Notes under the pieces: model-generated
Seen by the model: the letters and a program-made list of their open reading frames with translations, nothing else
Databases searched by the model: none
What the model was told of the DNA's origin: nothing
Program-made: the position numbers and the translations under genes
Shown: positions 20,486 to 28,579 of the stretch, in pieces
Layout: the number at the start of each line of letters is the position of its first letter
Numbering within the stretch: the first letter of the stretch is position 1
IMG/VR virus record: IMGVR_UViG_3300043425_000685
Span: 1 to 34,218 of that record
DNA from: a virus
DNA: 34,218 nucleotides
Direction: 5' to 3' (one strand)

Positions 20486-21703
20486 AATAGTCAACTCATC
20501 TCCAGCGCTACTATCCACGTATGCTGTGCCCTCATAAGTAACTGGGATCGATCCGGTCTCAGGCACACTGATCGAAGGTACTGAGAATTCCACATTGGGA
20601 AGGTCAATTTTCAAGTGACGCCCTGAAGCTGAGCCAAGAATCAACTCGATATCCTGAGATTCAAAACGCTGGATAGCATTATAAAGCTCAACCGTGTCAT
20701 CATTTAAATTCACTTCTACAGAAACTGTGCAAGTCATTCGGTTTGCAGCCACGAAATAGGAGCCATGCAAAGCATCTTCGCCATAGCAATAGTTAACTGC
20801 TTCATGTGCGTTTTCGATGGTGACAGTACCATTTCGCAAGCAAAGCATGTTAAGGCCAGAAATATCGAACGATCCAACTAGGCCAGTAACTGGATTGTTT
20901 ATTGCAGTTCTAGTAGCTGGTTCATAATAGCAAAGGTAAACAGGAGTGCCGGAACCGTCTGCGTCAGCAAGCGGAGCACCGCCAACGGTTATAATATCTC
21001 CAGCAATAGAAGTAATCGTTCGAGGAGAACCGCTTGGAGTGTCAGCACTGCGAGTAGTTCCATCAGCTTCGATAATCATCACAAGCCCACCAACTTGCAT
21101 TCGCTTACCTTCTCCGGTTTGAAGCGTTATAGTATTCCCTGCATTGTTATCGATTGTGCTTTTACCGATACCGATTAAAAAAGCTTCCGCTCCCATCCCG
21201 CGAAATTCTTGTTGTGCCCTGCCATCCCCAGGGAATGTCAGCGTAGCACCATCAACAAAACAGCCGCGTGCCTGTTTGGCCCACTTATCCCCTACCTCAA
21301 AAATGCTAAAAGTCACACTCGGCTGATCTTCCGAAGTGTAAACCGCGCCTGATGTTGTAACTTCTTTTCCCATCAAGCTTTTATAGAGTAAACGTACTCC
21401 AGTATCTATTTCAGCTGAGCTTGCAGCCCCAAGGCTTGTATCGATATTAAAGAGCATAGGGATTGTCCAGCTAAGCTCTTTCTTGCCTTTGATTGATCCG
21501 GTATGATGGCGACCAGACTTATGAGGAGAACTTTCAAGCGGCTGGCTATATTCGATTGAAGTTCCGCCAATTGTATATATGAAATCGGCGGAAGTAGGCG
21601 CAATTAATTGCCCACGAGTCGTTTCGAGCTTGACGTAAATGTCTTGCTCTAGCGAGCTGCTGTCATTAGTTGAGTTGTATATTGATGCGAAATTCTTAGC
21701 CAT
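20474..21703 (-). CDS. Major tail tube protein
   Basis: The 409-residue protein has the order of a siphovirus tail tube subunit: an N-terminal arm with IYVKLETTRGQLIAPTSADF, a strand-rich core (KKELSWTIPMLFNID, GATLTFPGDGRAQQEFRG) and C-terminal strands (VSVEVNLNDDTVELYNAI, IPVTYEGTAYVD). An insertion of about 80 residues near 180-260 may be an exposed decoration domain. It lies between the tail completion gene and the chaperone. The tube polymerises around the tape measure. The ATG has AAGGGG about nine bases upstream. It converges with the plus-strand island by 12 bases. Confidence 0.8.
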   Translation of the reverse strand: MAKNFASIYNSTNDSSSLEQDIYVKLETTRGQLIAPTSADFIYTIGGTSIEYSQPLESSPHKSGRHHTGSIKGKKELSWTIPMLFNIDTSLGAASSAEIDTGVRLLYKSLMGKEVTTSGAVYTSEDQPSVTFSIFEVGDKWAKQARGCFVDGATLTFPGDGRAQQEFRGMGAEAFLIGIGKSTIDNNAGNTITLQTGEGKRMQVGGLVMIIEADGTTRSADTPSGSPRTITSIAGDIITVGGAPLADADGSGTPVYLCYYEPATRTAINNPVTGLVGSFDISGLNMLCLRNGTVTIENAHEAVNYCYGEDALHGSYFVAANRMTCTVSVEVNLNDDTVELYNAIQRFESQDIELILGSASGRHLKIDLPNVEFSVPSISVPETGSIPVTYEGTAYVDSSAGDELTISFI

Positions 21704-21721
21704 ACATAGACCCCTTATAGG

Positions 21722-22192
21722 TTAGCAGTCGCGTACTAAATGTTCGTTATATAATACGTCAAAATCCATTCTAAGCAAATAGAACGGCTCTAATAAGTGC
21801 AGATCGGTTTGATTGGAAGTATAGCGGCAATGTACTACACCTGGAACGCCAAGATTGGGATTTTCCCAGATTTTCCTAGCAACTTGATATTCCATATTCC
21901 ACATATCAGCTTGGGAAATATAACCGTTGGAAGTTGATTTGTTCACAATCTCAATCGATACTGACCATGTTCTTTCGACATAATTGCGTTGGTGAACAAG
22001 CGTTTCGGTTAGATCTATGAATTGGGCAGCGGGTAATTCATCCTCTTTAAAGTCAGAAGCTAGAAGCCTTACGCGATCAAATCCGACATAGTTAAAGACT
22101 GGCATTGATTCTAGAATAGCTTTCAAAGCATTAGCAATCCTAGTCTTTGTCGATGCTGGCTGGAAATTGATTTGAGTGAATAAGGCTGTCAT
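21722..22192 (-). CDS. Tail terminator / neck protein
   Basis: The start MTALFTQINF is the ATG that overlaps the upstream TGA as ATGA; a longer reading by 11 codons would run through the neighbour's end. The 156-residue protein has two helices (TKTRIANALKAILESM), a strand array (VERTWSVSIEIVNKS) and a second helix pair (MWNMEYQVARKIWENP), the fold and size of tail terminators that cap the tube. Its position between the gp10-like protein and the tail tube supports the call, but the sequence alone has no signature motif. Confidence 0.65.
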   Translation of the reverse strand: MTALFTQINFQPASTKTRIANALKAILESMPVFNYVGFDRVRLLASDFKEDELPAAQFIDLTETLVHQRNYVERTWSVSIEIVNKSTSNGYISQADMWNMEYQVARKIWENPNLGVPGVVHCRYTSNQTDLHLLEPFYLLRMDFDVLYNEHLVRDC

Positions 22193-22596
22193 TTCATTGC
22201 TGCCCTTAGAGTTTGGATGATCCAATCACTACTACTTTTAATTGCTGGCCTTACAAATGGCCGCGCAGGTATATTTTGCTGTCTGATATGAGCACTTATA
22301 TTTACCTTTCTAGGATTTTTCATAGGCTTGCCAAATGCAATGCTCATCATTCTACGATGAGCTGGTACGGTTTGTGGTCCTTGATATCCGAACTCATGAA
22401 TAGCAGCATATGGAACACCGAATGATCCAACGCGAAGCCTTATTGTGTCGCCTCTATTTTCAACCATGTACTGGATTGAATTTAATAAGTTTCCAGTATC
22501 GATCAATTTTTGGCGACCAATATTTTGCCGCATTTTTGCTTGCAACACGGAACCGATGCGGATTAGAGCAATTCTGATTTTTTCATCAGAAATCAT
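22189..22596 (-). CDS. HK97 gp10-like tail completion / neck protein
   Basis: The 135-residue product has the characteristic order: an N-terminal amphipathic helix (IALIRIGSVLQAKMRQNI), LIDTGNLLNSIQYMV, VGSFGVPYAAIHEFGYQ and, at the C-terminus, ARPFVRPAI. This pattern is shared by HK97 gp10 and Mu gpG type proteins that join head and tail. It overlaps its neighbours by four bases on both sides (ATGA), so the head-tail genes are translated as a coupled chain. Confidence 0.85.
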   Translation of the reverse strand: MISDEKIRIALIRIGSVLQAKMRQNIGRQKLIDTGNLLNSIQYMVENRGDTIRLRVGSFGVPYAAIHEFGYQGPQTVPAHRRMMSIAFGKPMKNPRKVNISAHIRQQNIPARPFVRPAIKSSSDWIIQTLRAAMK

Positions 22597-23174
22597 ATCC
22601 GACCTACATCAATCGATACTGCTTCGAAACGCCTATAAGGCTGAAGCATTTGCTTAATCATCATCGGGATCTCGGCTAAGATCCCTACCGATTCACCCAT
22701 CTTTGATGCTGTGGTACGTCCGCTATCACCCCGATTATTATGCAGATAGAACCATTCGGAAGCCCATAGATTCGCCATTACTAGATCATTTGGGATTGTG
22801 GAATAACCGGCTGTATAAATGATTCGAACATTGTCTAAACCGATAGGAAATAAACCGTTGAAATATTGAATATTCATTTCATCGCTAGTAATTGCATAAT
22901 CCGTCGATGGGACTAGGCCAGAAGCCCAGTCCCGATCTGAGGATATGCGAAGCTCCGTAACTGCTGTGATCGGCCAGTTGCGAGGCGTTAGCATTGTAGT
23001 TGCGTTCCCGTTAGATCGCTCAGTATAAGATGCACTTTCGAACTTGCGTTCGCAATAGCTTTCGACCCACGCACTCCCAGCATTCAAAAACATAGTCAAC
23101 TTAGCATCGTTCGTTGTGTCAGATGCTTTCCAGTTTAAATGTGTTTTAAGTTGCGCGAGTGTTGCTAATGTCAT
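22593..23174 (-). CDS. Head-tail connector protein (gp6-like)
   Basis: The 193-residue protein opens LATLAQLKTHLNWKASDTT with LTMFLNAGSAWVESYCERKF, the helical start of HK97 gp6-like adaptors, and includes PITAVTELRISSDRDW and IIYTAGYSTIPNDLVMANLW, a pattern found in nearly all of them. It should form the ring below the portal to which the tail attaches. Both borders are ATGA overlaps. The C-terminal tail (AEIPMMIKQMLQPYRRF) fits too. Confidence 0.9.
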   Translation of the reverse strand: MTLATLAQLKTHLNWKASDTTNDAKLTMFLNAGSAWVESYCERKFESASYTERSNGNATTMLTPRNWPITAVTELRISSDRDWASGLVPSTDYAITSDEMNIQYFNGLFPIGLDNVRIIYTAGYSTIPNDLVMANLWASEWFYLHNNRGDSGRTTASKMGESVGILAEIPMMIKQMLQPYRRFEAVSIDVGRI

Positions 23175-23407
23175 GCGAGCGCCTCTGTTTCAGTATTTTG
23201 GAGATCTTCAGACTTTACGGTTTTCTTTCTGACCTTTTCCTCTAGGACTTCAAACGCGTTTGGATAATCAGCCATCAGCTTGTAGCCTATATCTGGAGAG
23301 ACTTCCAATATCGAACCTTTCTTTAAAGTCTCTGGAGCCATCCAGAACCGTGGACTTTTCAACATTGGTACAAAATCAACTTTTTCCAAAAGACATTTCA
23401 ATTTCAT
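23171..23407 (-). CDS. Small head protein (78 aa), unknown function
   Basis: I start it at ATG 23407 (MKLKCLLEKVDFVPM), which has GGAGG nine bases upstream; a longer reading to 23446 would overlap the YiiX-like gene more. The product has a segment GSILEVSPDIGYKLMADYPN with AFEVLEEK, a short pattern that recurs in small phage head-region proteins next to the connector. The Lys-rich end (KVRKKTVKSEDLQ) is likely disordered. No membrane span or enzymatic motif is seen. Confidence 0.7.
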   Translation of the reverse strand: MKLKCLLEKVDFVPMLKSPRFWMAPETLKKGSILEVSPDIGYKLMADYPNAFEVLEEKVRKKTVKSEDLQNTETEALA

Positions 23408-23423
23408 AATCGCAATCCTCCGT

Positions 23424-24014
23424 TCATTCGTGAGATTGCCATACAACGCGCCACTTGTCCTTTGCTTTGTAATAGTCGTTAGGTATTATTGTATGCACAC
23501 CCATACGCTCTCTGCGTTCAAAGACTGGCTTGCCGAGAGCGCTTTCATAGCAATCTGCTATCAATTCTGAGCAGTAAAATGCCTGATTACCAGGAGTAAA
23601 ATAATAGTCATAAGGCGCGTTCAGATATCTATCAGCGATCTTTGCAGCTGCAGCCATCTCGGCCTGGGAAGCAAATGCTGGTTCTAATAATACCAATCTA
23701 TCCTTTGATGTCATGAAACTAACTAAATCAGTGATTGTTACTCCTTTACCGATTGCCTCGACAACATAGGGATAACTAAATTCAGTAAAAGACAAAGCTC
23801 CAAACATCGCGCAATGCTTCCATTCCCCATCTATTAAATAATTGGACAATTCCCCATTTGTTTTAGAAAGGAACACCATACCAGGACGAATTAAAGGCAA
23901 AACCGAGTAAAAATGAAAGCCTTTAACTTCCTTTCGTGTATAAGGTAAATGCAAATGACCAACGGCTTTAGTCACCGGCAATAAAACGTCCAAAAGCTTC
24001 GTAGAAAAGCTCAA
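23424..24014 (-). CDS. YiiX/YebB-like permuted papain-fold hydrolase (C92 type)
   Basis: RPGMVFLSKTNGELSNYLID with WKHCAMF (43-71) and AFYCSELIADCY (146-156) are the two halves of the YiiX-like permuted NlpC/P60 fold. H67 and C148 are the predicted catalytic pair, with E86 as a likely third residue; in the permuted order the His comes before the Cys, as seen. The family includes amidases and lipid- or peptide-directed enzymes. No signal peptide is visible, although the N-terminus has a hydrophobic helix (LLDVLLPVTKAVG). It starts at a TTG overlapping the upstream TGA (TTGA). Among connector genes it may be a virion enzyme that opens the cell wall, or a head maturation factor. Confidence 0.85.
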   Translation of the reverse strand: MSFSTKLLDVLLPVTKAVGHLHLPYTRKEVKGFHFYSVLPLIRPGMVFLSKTNGELSNYLIDGEWKHCAMFGALSFTEFSYPYVVEAIGKGVTITDLVSFMTSKDRLVLLEPAFASQAEMAAAAKIADRYLNAPYDYYFTPGNQAFYCSELIADCYESALGKPVFERRERMGVHTIIPNDYYKAKDKWRVVWQSHE

Positions 24015-24637
24015 GTCTTAACCTCATTCATCAAATAGTTTATGCCAATAGTCTTATTCGACACCGAATAATAAGTTATTTTAAGCACCATTCCAGCATA
24101 AACATCAGAATCGAAAGGTGATTCGCGCTTATAATAGTCTTTTGCAATATTAAGTTCATAACCAAATTGATTTAAAAGAGCATTCGGAACCCCAGAATAA
24201 GTACCGCTCGCAGTATCATAAACCCTCAGCTCTGCATAATCTCCAACCTCACCGCCTATACATTCAAGTCCAATCATTTTCACATAAGGAAATGTAGCAG
24301 TATAGTTGCATTCAGTGGTCACGCCAGAGCTTACAGAGAAACGCTTTCCAGTATTGCGAGCGAAAAGATTCTTCACGGTTCCACCTACAGCTATTTTTTT
24401 TGCTGCAAAAGGGGATAGCGTAACTGTTGGAACTACTTTATTTGAAATAGGTTTATAATTTGTTTCCCAGTCAGTAAGATCGGTTGTATCTGAAGGTGAT
24501 TTAATCAATTCGCATGAAACTTCTAAGTGGCCATAAAAAGCGAAAATATAGTATTTTTCGCTTCCCTCTATATATTGAGGGTTAGCTGAGTATGTGATAA
24601 AGAATGATTTAAAAGCTGCCCAATCAAGTTTTACCAT
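24011..24637 (-). CDS. Structural protein of the head-tail region (208 aa)
   Basis: The protein has a short N-terminal amphipathic segment (LDWAAFKSFFITYSAN) and then long beta-rich stretches with many Tyr, Thr and Gly residues (SEKYYIFAFYGHLEVSCEL, DYAELRVYDTASGTYSGV). This looks like a head decoration or fibre subunit. The gene follows the next structural gene with no gap and ends in a TTGA overlap with the YiiX-like gene. I do not recognise the family. No enzyme motif is present. Confidence 0.6.
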   Translation of the reverse strand: MVKLDWAAFKSFFITYSANPQYIEGSEKYYIFAFYGHLEVSCELIKSPSDTTDLTDWETNYKPISNKVVPTVTLSPFAAKKIAVGGTVKNLFARNTGKRFSVSSGVTTECNYTATFPYVKMIGLECIGGEVGDYAELRVYDTASGTYSGVPNALLNQFGYELNIAKDYYKRESPFDSDVYAGMVLKITYYSVSNKTIGINYLMNEVKT

Positions 24638-25141
24638 TTAAGTTTCCTTTGACATTATCATCAAACCAGCTTGGAATTTTTTAGACCCAGAAACTCTCGC
24701 TAATAAAATTTCAACGGAAGTTTTGTATTGAATCGCTCTATTCATTGGACTGGAAAATACAAGCCTATCATGTGAACCTTTTGATAAACCCAAGAATGCT
24801 TGGTTAACATCCGTAACGTCATCCAAATCATAGATTTGGTCTGATATAATATCACTAAACAATAAACCATTTGGATCGAAAATCTCTTCCCCATCTATGA
24901 TAAATCTAATTTTCCAATCATTTAATGTCTCAGTATTAACAATCCAACCAGCTATATAACCAGACCCTGAATAAGAAAATAAAGTTGTCCAACTTGTTGT
25001 TATAGATGTTGCTCTCGCAACTCCACCTGTCGAAGCATTCATATCTATATAACGAAGTTTTTTATTCCAGTTTGTAGCTATAACTGTCAATTCAGCATCA
25101 GCGCCTAATGGATCTCCAAAACTTCCTGCTCCTATAGCCAT
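24638..25141 (-). CDS. Structural protein (167 aa), unknown
   Basis: It begins MAIGAGSFGDPLGADAELTV, has a strand-rich body with Trp, Ser, Tyr (TTSWTTLFSYSGSGYIAGWI) and a central DGEEIFDPNGLLFSD element. The pattern of one to two beta sandwiches resembles the small proteins that dot phage capsids or tail fibres. The ATG shares its A with the stop of the preceding gene (TAATG), so translation is coupled. No family is recognised. Confidence 0.6.
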   Translation of the reverse strand: MAIGAGSFGDPLGADAELTVIATNWNKKLRYIDMNASTGGVARATSITTSWTTLFSYSGSGYIAGWIVNTETLNDWKIRFIIDGEEIFDPNGLLFSDIISDQIYDLDDVTDVNQAFLGLSKGSHDRLVFSSPMNRAIQYKTSVEILLARVSGSKKFQAGLMIMSKET

Positions 25142-25461
25142 TAGGTAGCCTCTCTATTCAAAATGACTTCATATTTTCTATTAGATGCATCAGCTTTAAT
25201 TTGAATCTGTGTCACGGTTCCCTTTGGAGACCATGTAATGCAAGAGTTCCATGACAATGTATTGAAAGTAGTACCGCCATCAAATGAAAATGAAATGACA
25301 GTACTTCTATCATTCGAGGCAGGGTTAGCTATATACACCTCGCTAATTCTCCCACCTGCAACAGAAGGCAATGAAATGGCTGAAGTACCTACAGTACTTG
25401 CATATTGGGACGTTGAGCCGATATTGTCCCGCGATTCAAATTCTGGAGCTAAATCAACCAT
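25141..25461 (-). CDS. Small structural protein (106 aa), unknown
   Basis: The protein starts MVDLAPEFESRDNIGS and is followed by paired strands with a central ISFSFDGGTTFNTLSWNSCI, similar to the strand order of small beta-sandwich decoration proteins (a typical phrase is ...NPASNDxSxxISFSFDGG). It is free of Lys/Arg clusters. Its stop overlaps the next start and it lies 13 bases after the repeat protein. A head decoration role is a guess. Confidence 0.6.
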   Translation of the reverse strand: MVDLAPEFESRDNIGSTSQYASTVGTSAISLPSVAGGRISEVYIANPASNDRSTVISFSFDGGTTFNTLSWNSCITWSPKGTVTQIQIKADASNRKYEVILNREAT

Positions 25462-25474
25462 TTCATTTTCCTAA

Positions 25475-26278
25475 TTAGATAGCTTGACAAGTAATAGTAG
25501 CGCGAAGAGAACTAAGAGCTTCAAAGTTCTTAGCCTTAACCTTCAGTTTCTGTGTTCCTGTTCCACCTGTAGTTATCTTCAAGCAATGCAATTCACCATT
25601 GATAGTGTATTGTCCTGGACCAACAATGAACTCAGCAAGTACAGTATCAGTCGCATCATCTTGTTGAATGATTTGGAAAAGAGAATCGCGGCGGCTAGAA
25701 ACGATAAAACCGATTCCACCGTAGCTTGTGCTTGTCGATAAAGTAATCTCGGCATTAGTAACCGCTGCCAATGAAGCAGAACCAGCGGCCAATTCACCCG
25801 CTGGTGACTTGTAGCAAAGACCTTCGGTGAAACTAACTGGAATTTGCCCTCCAGCGGTAAGCTGAGGAAGTACAAGGTCGCCTGTGCTATCTTTGAATGC
25901 GAAAGCGACAAGACCTTCTTTACCAGCGGCTGCGTCTCCTTCCTGGTCTTGATGATCAACAAGAACAGGCACATTACCTGCAGCGTCAAGCGAAGGAAGC
26001 ACCAAGTCGCCTGTGCTGTCTTTATACGTGAAGGCAACCAATCCTTCTTTACCAGCAGCAGCATCACCTTCCTGGTCTTGGTGATCAACAATTACAGCGA
26101 TATTACCAGCAGCGTCCAAAGCTGGTAAAATCACGTTACCGCTAGAATCCTTGAATGCAAAACCAATCGAACCATTCTGCGCGGCAGCGGCATCACCTTC
26201 TTGACGAGCAATCAGACTCTTGCCTTCCTGCGTGCTCGAATCCTGTAATGTGGGAAAACTCTCTCGTAAATCAGCCAT
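25475..26278 (-). CDS. Structural protein with three 43-residue repeats
   Basis: Residues 26-68, 69-111 and about 112-148 are copies of a unit QEGDAAAGKEGLVAFxxKDS with TGDLVLPxLDAAGNxPVxVDHQD (the last copy is truncated). Copies two and three are almost identical and copy one has diverged. Each unit should give a small antiparallel beta hairpin, so the N-terminus is probably a rod. The C-terminal 115 residues (TLSTSTSYGGIGFIV, LFQIIQQDDATDTVLAEFI, GTQKLKVKAKNFEALS) look like a jelly-roll sandwich. The gene lies directly after the capsid region and may be a head decoration or a fibre on the head. Confidence 0.65.
   Translation of the reverse strand: MADLRESFPTLQDSSTQEGKSLIARQEGDAAAAQNGSIGFAFKDSSGNVILPALDAAGNIAVIVDHQDQEGDAAAGKEGLVAFTYKDSTGDLVLPSLDAAGNVPVLVDHQDQEGDAAAGKEGLVAFAFKDSTGDLVLPQLTAGGQIPVSFTEGLCYKSPAGELAAGSASLAAVTNAEITLSTSTSYGGIGFIVSSRRDSLFQIIQQDDATDTVLAEFIVGPGQYTINGELHCLKITTGGTGTQKLKVKAKNFEALSSLRATITCQAI
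25835..26203. repeat. Three 129-bp tandem repeats in the structural gene
   Basis: Unit positions are 26075-26203, 25946-26074 and 25835-25945 (last one shortened). The two newer units are nearly identical (plus-strand words such as CTTTACCAGC at about 25919 and 26048). High similarity of adjacent units suggests recent duplication and possible copy-number change. Confidence 0.8.
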
Positions 26279-26293
26279 GCGTTACCCCTTCAT

Positions 26294-27148
26294 CTAGCTT
26301 AAGGTGCCCTGCAAATAGCACTCAATATCAGCAACAGGGGAACCACTCCGCGCTGTCGCTTTTACTTCGACTATTTTACCAGAAGAATAGCTTCTTGCGA
26401 CTCGGAAGGGAAAATTAACATTAGGCACAGCGGCTCCACTACGACCAGAACCGATTTGAGAACCATCCCCTAATATGCGTATTTTTGATTCAAATCTGCA
26501 TATGACCATAGCGTTCAATAGATTGAAGGTTTTTCCAGCGGGAACCGTATATGATATAAGCGTTTGTTCAATGCCTGGAGTCGTTACGCCTTGATAGTCG
26601 CTAAATTGCGGATCTCCAGGCTCTCCAATCTGAACATTGCCAACAACTCGAACGTCCTGAATCCCATCTTCACCGCGAGCAAATTTCCAAATCCCGTTGG
26701 TCTCATCATAGACCATGATCGGGATTCCCTTATCATTCAACAGATTGACTGTCTCGCCTTCGAGTTGCAAAGCATTATCAATATCTGAAGCCTGACTAAG
26801 TACTACGGTTACATAAACGCCAAAGCGAACATTCCCACCGCTTACAGTGACTTTGCAGTATGGCTTATCATGCAGATTTGTGATTAGACGCTTATTAAAG
26901 CTTGTGGCGGTATTGATTGCGGGATGAGCATTTAAGGTTATAACTTCGCCGACAAGCTCGCCTTGCGTGAATTCGAAATACTCGACAGTGACGCTTGCGC
27001 CACCATCGAGGGATTCAACAAAAACCGTGGAAAGTAAGGAATTACCAGCAGTAGCCATCTGCTGGTAGTAGACACCTGGAGCTCGCGTAGATAGCTGAAA
27101 AACCGCTTTAGATTCGTATTGACCGATCCTTAGAATTTCTTCAGCCAT
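26294..27148 (-). CDS. Structural protein downstream of the capsid gene (284 aa)
   Basis: It begins AEEILRIGQYESKAVFQL, followed by strand-rich stretches with VEYFEFTQGELVGEVITL and VRFGVYVTVVLSQ, then a middle segment with KGIPIMVYDETNGIWKF and a C-terminal sandwich (GKTFNLLNAMVICRFESKIRI, then VEVKATARSGSPVADIECY). Its composition is typical of virion beta proteins. Position next to the major capsid gene suggests head decoration, but a family signature is not apparent. Confidence 0.6.
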   Translation of the reverse strand: MAEEILRIGQYESKAVFQLSTRAPGVYYQQMATAGNSLLSTVFVESLDGGASVTVEYFEFTQGELVGEVITLNAHPAINTATSFNKRLITNLHDKPYCKVTVSGGNVRFGVYVTVVLSQASDIDNALQLEGETVNLLNDKGIPIMVYDETNGIWKFARGEDGIQDVRVVGNVQIGEPGDPQFSDYQGVTTPGIEQTLISYTVPAGKTFNLLNAMVICRFESKIRILGDGSQIGSGRSGAAVPNVNFPFRVARSYSSGKIVEVKATARSGSPVADIECYLQGTLS

Positions 27149-27174
27149 CGCATTCGCTCATCAATTATGGGTTA

Positions 27175-28560
27175 TCAAGTCCCCACATTGTAGCCGTAGC
27201 TAACCGAAATTTCACTTGCGCTTTGAGTAAAGCCTTTGAAATCTAGGCGCTGATAGCTTGCGAGCAACCAACGATCTTGAGAAGGTAAATCTTCTTGAAT
27301 TTTGACACGAATAGGACGACGCATACCGACATACCAGCGACTGATATTCACCAGAAGTAGTGCGGTTTTGTTGGTGGTTACTCCGTCATACACACCAGTA
27401 GCATTTAAATCGCTGCGCATAAATTCACTAGTCACAATTGGAATCCCTGCATAGCGAGCGAGTTCACCAGTTACCACAGTTGCTGAACTTCCGTACTTCT
27501 CCATTGTGCTGACGTTAGTTAGCCCAATCATTTGCTGCAAGCCAATTGGATCAACGATCCAAAGGAGCTGAGATGGAGATGCACCGGCTTTTTTCATTCG
27601 TTGACGCATAGTGCGCAAGAGAGCTTCAGTGATAACGGAACCAGCAAAGTCAGTCGTCCCGCCATTGGCCGAATTGGCTAAGGCTTGGCGACGTAGCCCC
27701 TTCCAAATCTTCTCTGCCAAATCAGCGGCGCCGGCTTGTGTATCCGAGTCAATATGTGTTCCGTCATCATCACCATTTAGGATGGCAGATTCTACTGCGC
27801 GCTTTTGAGCCTCGACGACTTCGCGTGTGCCAAGCTGATATATTGCAGGTGCGCTATCTTCGGTAAGCTCTTCTGGCAGGATATAGTACTCCGCCAATTT
27901 GGTAGCGCTAAATGACACCTTAGAAGTAGTAAAGTTTGTGTCAGTAACCGCAACATTTTCAGCAACTTTACGAGCTTTAGTGAATCCACCAGCAACAGGT
28001 AAGTCATAAGGATTCGATGCCATTTGGATCTCTTGGAACTTGTCTTGAACAACCCGCTCAAGCTGTAGTTCCTCGGCATATTGGCTGGATATCAATATTG
28101 GCACCCATTCATCCCCGCCGCCTACGACAGTACTGCCGAAGGCTTTTAGGCGTGGCGCTAATTCTTCACGGCCAAAATAGTGATCGGTCATACCCTTAAC
28201 ACGTGCAACGCGATCTTGCTTTTCAGACACGCCAATGTGATCTTTTCCTTCGCCGTAAAACTGCTGGCTGATAAACCGTGCAGAGTTGACTGCATGCTTA
28301 AGATCGACGACGACTTGCTTAAGCTCTTGCGGAACATGCTTAAATCTTGGATGAGAGGTGTTCACCTGAATTAATTGCGCTGGATGTGAACAACCGAAAA
28401 ATTTAAGCGCTCTTTCTTCGTCGCTGGTACGGCCAGAAACAGGGAAAGAACTCCCTTTTAGAATTGCCGAAAGACTTTCAGAATCAGCAGTCTTTTGACG
28501 AGTTTCTAATTCGGTTACTTTGTCCTCTAAAGCCTTCATTGTTGCCTCAATTCCTGACAT
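27175..28560 (-). CDS. Major capsid protein, HK97 fold
   Basis: The 461-residue protein follows the prohead protease, as usual. Its first 25 residues form a short coiled coil (MKALEDKVTELETRQKT), which with the next ~100 residues may be the delta/scaffold arm cut off by the protease. FVTSSKTK-like HK97 signals are present in altered form: KARKVAENVAVTDTNFTTSK (the strand-turn of the E-loop/spine region), KLAEYYILPEELTEDSAPAI, and GIPIVTSEFMRSD with VNISRWYVGMRRPIRVKIQED at the C-terminus, typical of HK97 P and A domains. A GGAGGTAAT ribosome binding site precedes the ATG. Confidence 0.9.
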   Translation of the reverse strand: MSGIEATMKALEDKVTELETRQKTADSESLSAILKGSSFPVSGRTSDEERALKFFGCSHPAQLIQVNTSHPRFKHVPQELKQVVVDLKHAVNSARFISQQFYGEGKDHIGVSEKQDRVARVKGMTDHYFGREELAPRLKAFGSTVVGGGDEWVPILISSQYAEELQLERVVQDKFQEIQMASNPYDLPVAGGFTKARKVAENVAVTDTNFTTSKVSFSATKLAEYYILPEELTEDSAPAIYQLGTREVVEAQKRAVESAILNGDDDGTHIDSDTQAGAADLAEKIWKGLRRQALANSANGGTTDFAGSVITEALLRTMRQRMKKAGASPSQLLWIVDPIGLQQMIGLTNVSTMEKYGSSATVVTGELARYAGIPIVTSEFMRSDLNATGVYDGVTTNKTALLLVNISRWYVGMRRPIRVKIQEDLPSQDRWLLASYQRLDFKGFTQSASEISVSYGYNVGT

Positions 28561-28579
28561 CTAATTACCTCCTATTTAA

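Noticed and set aside
25579-26091. A 170-codon minus-strand frame inside the repeat protein gene
   Set aside because: It is a shadow of the 43-residue repeats in another frame, has a repeat-derived hydrophobic composition and no start signal.
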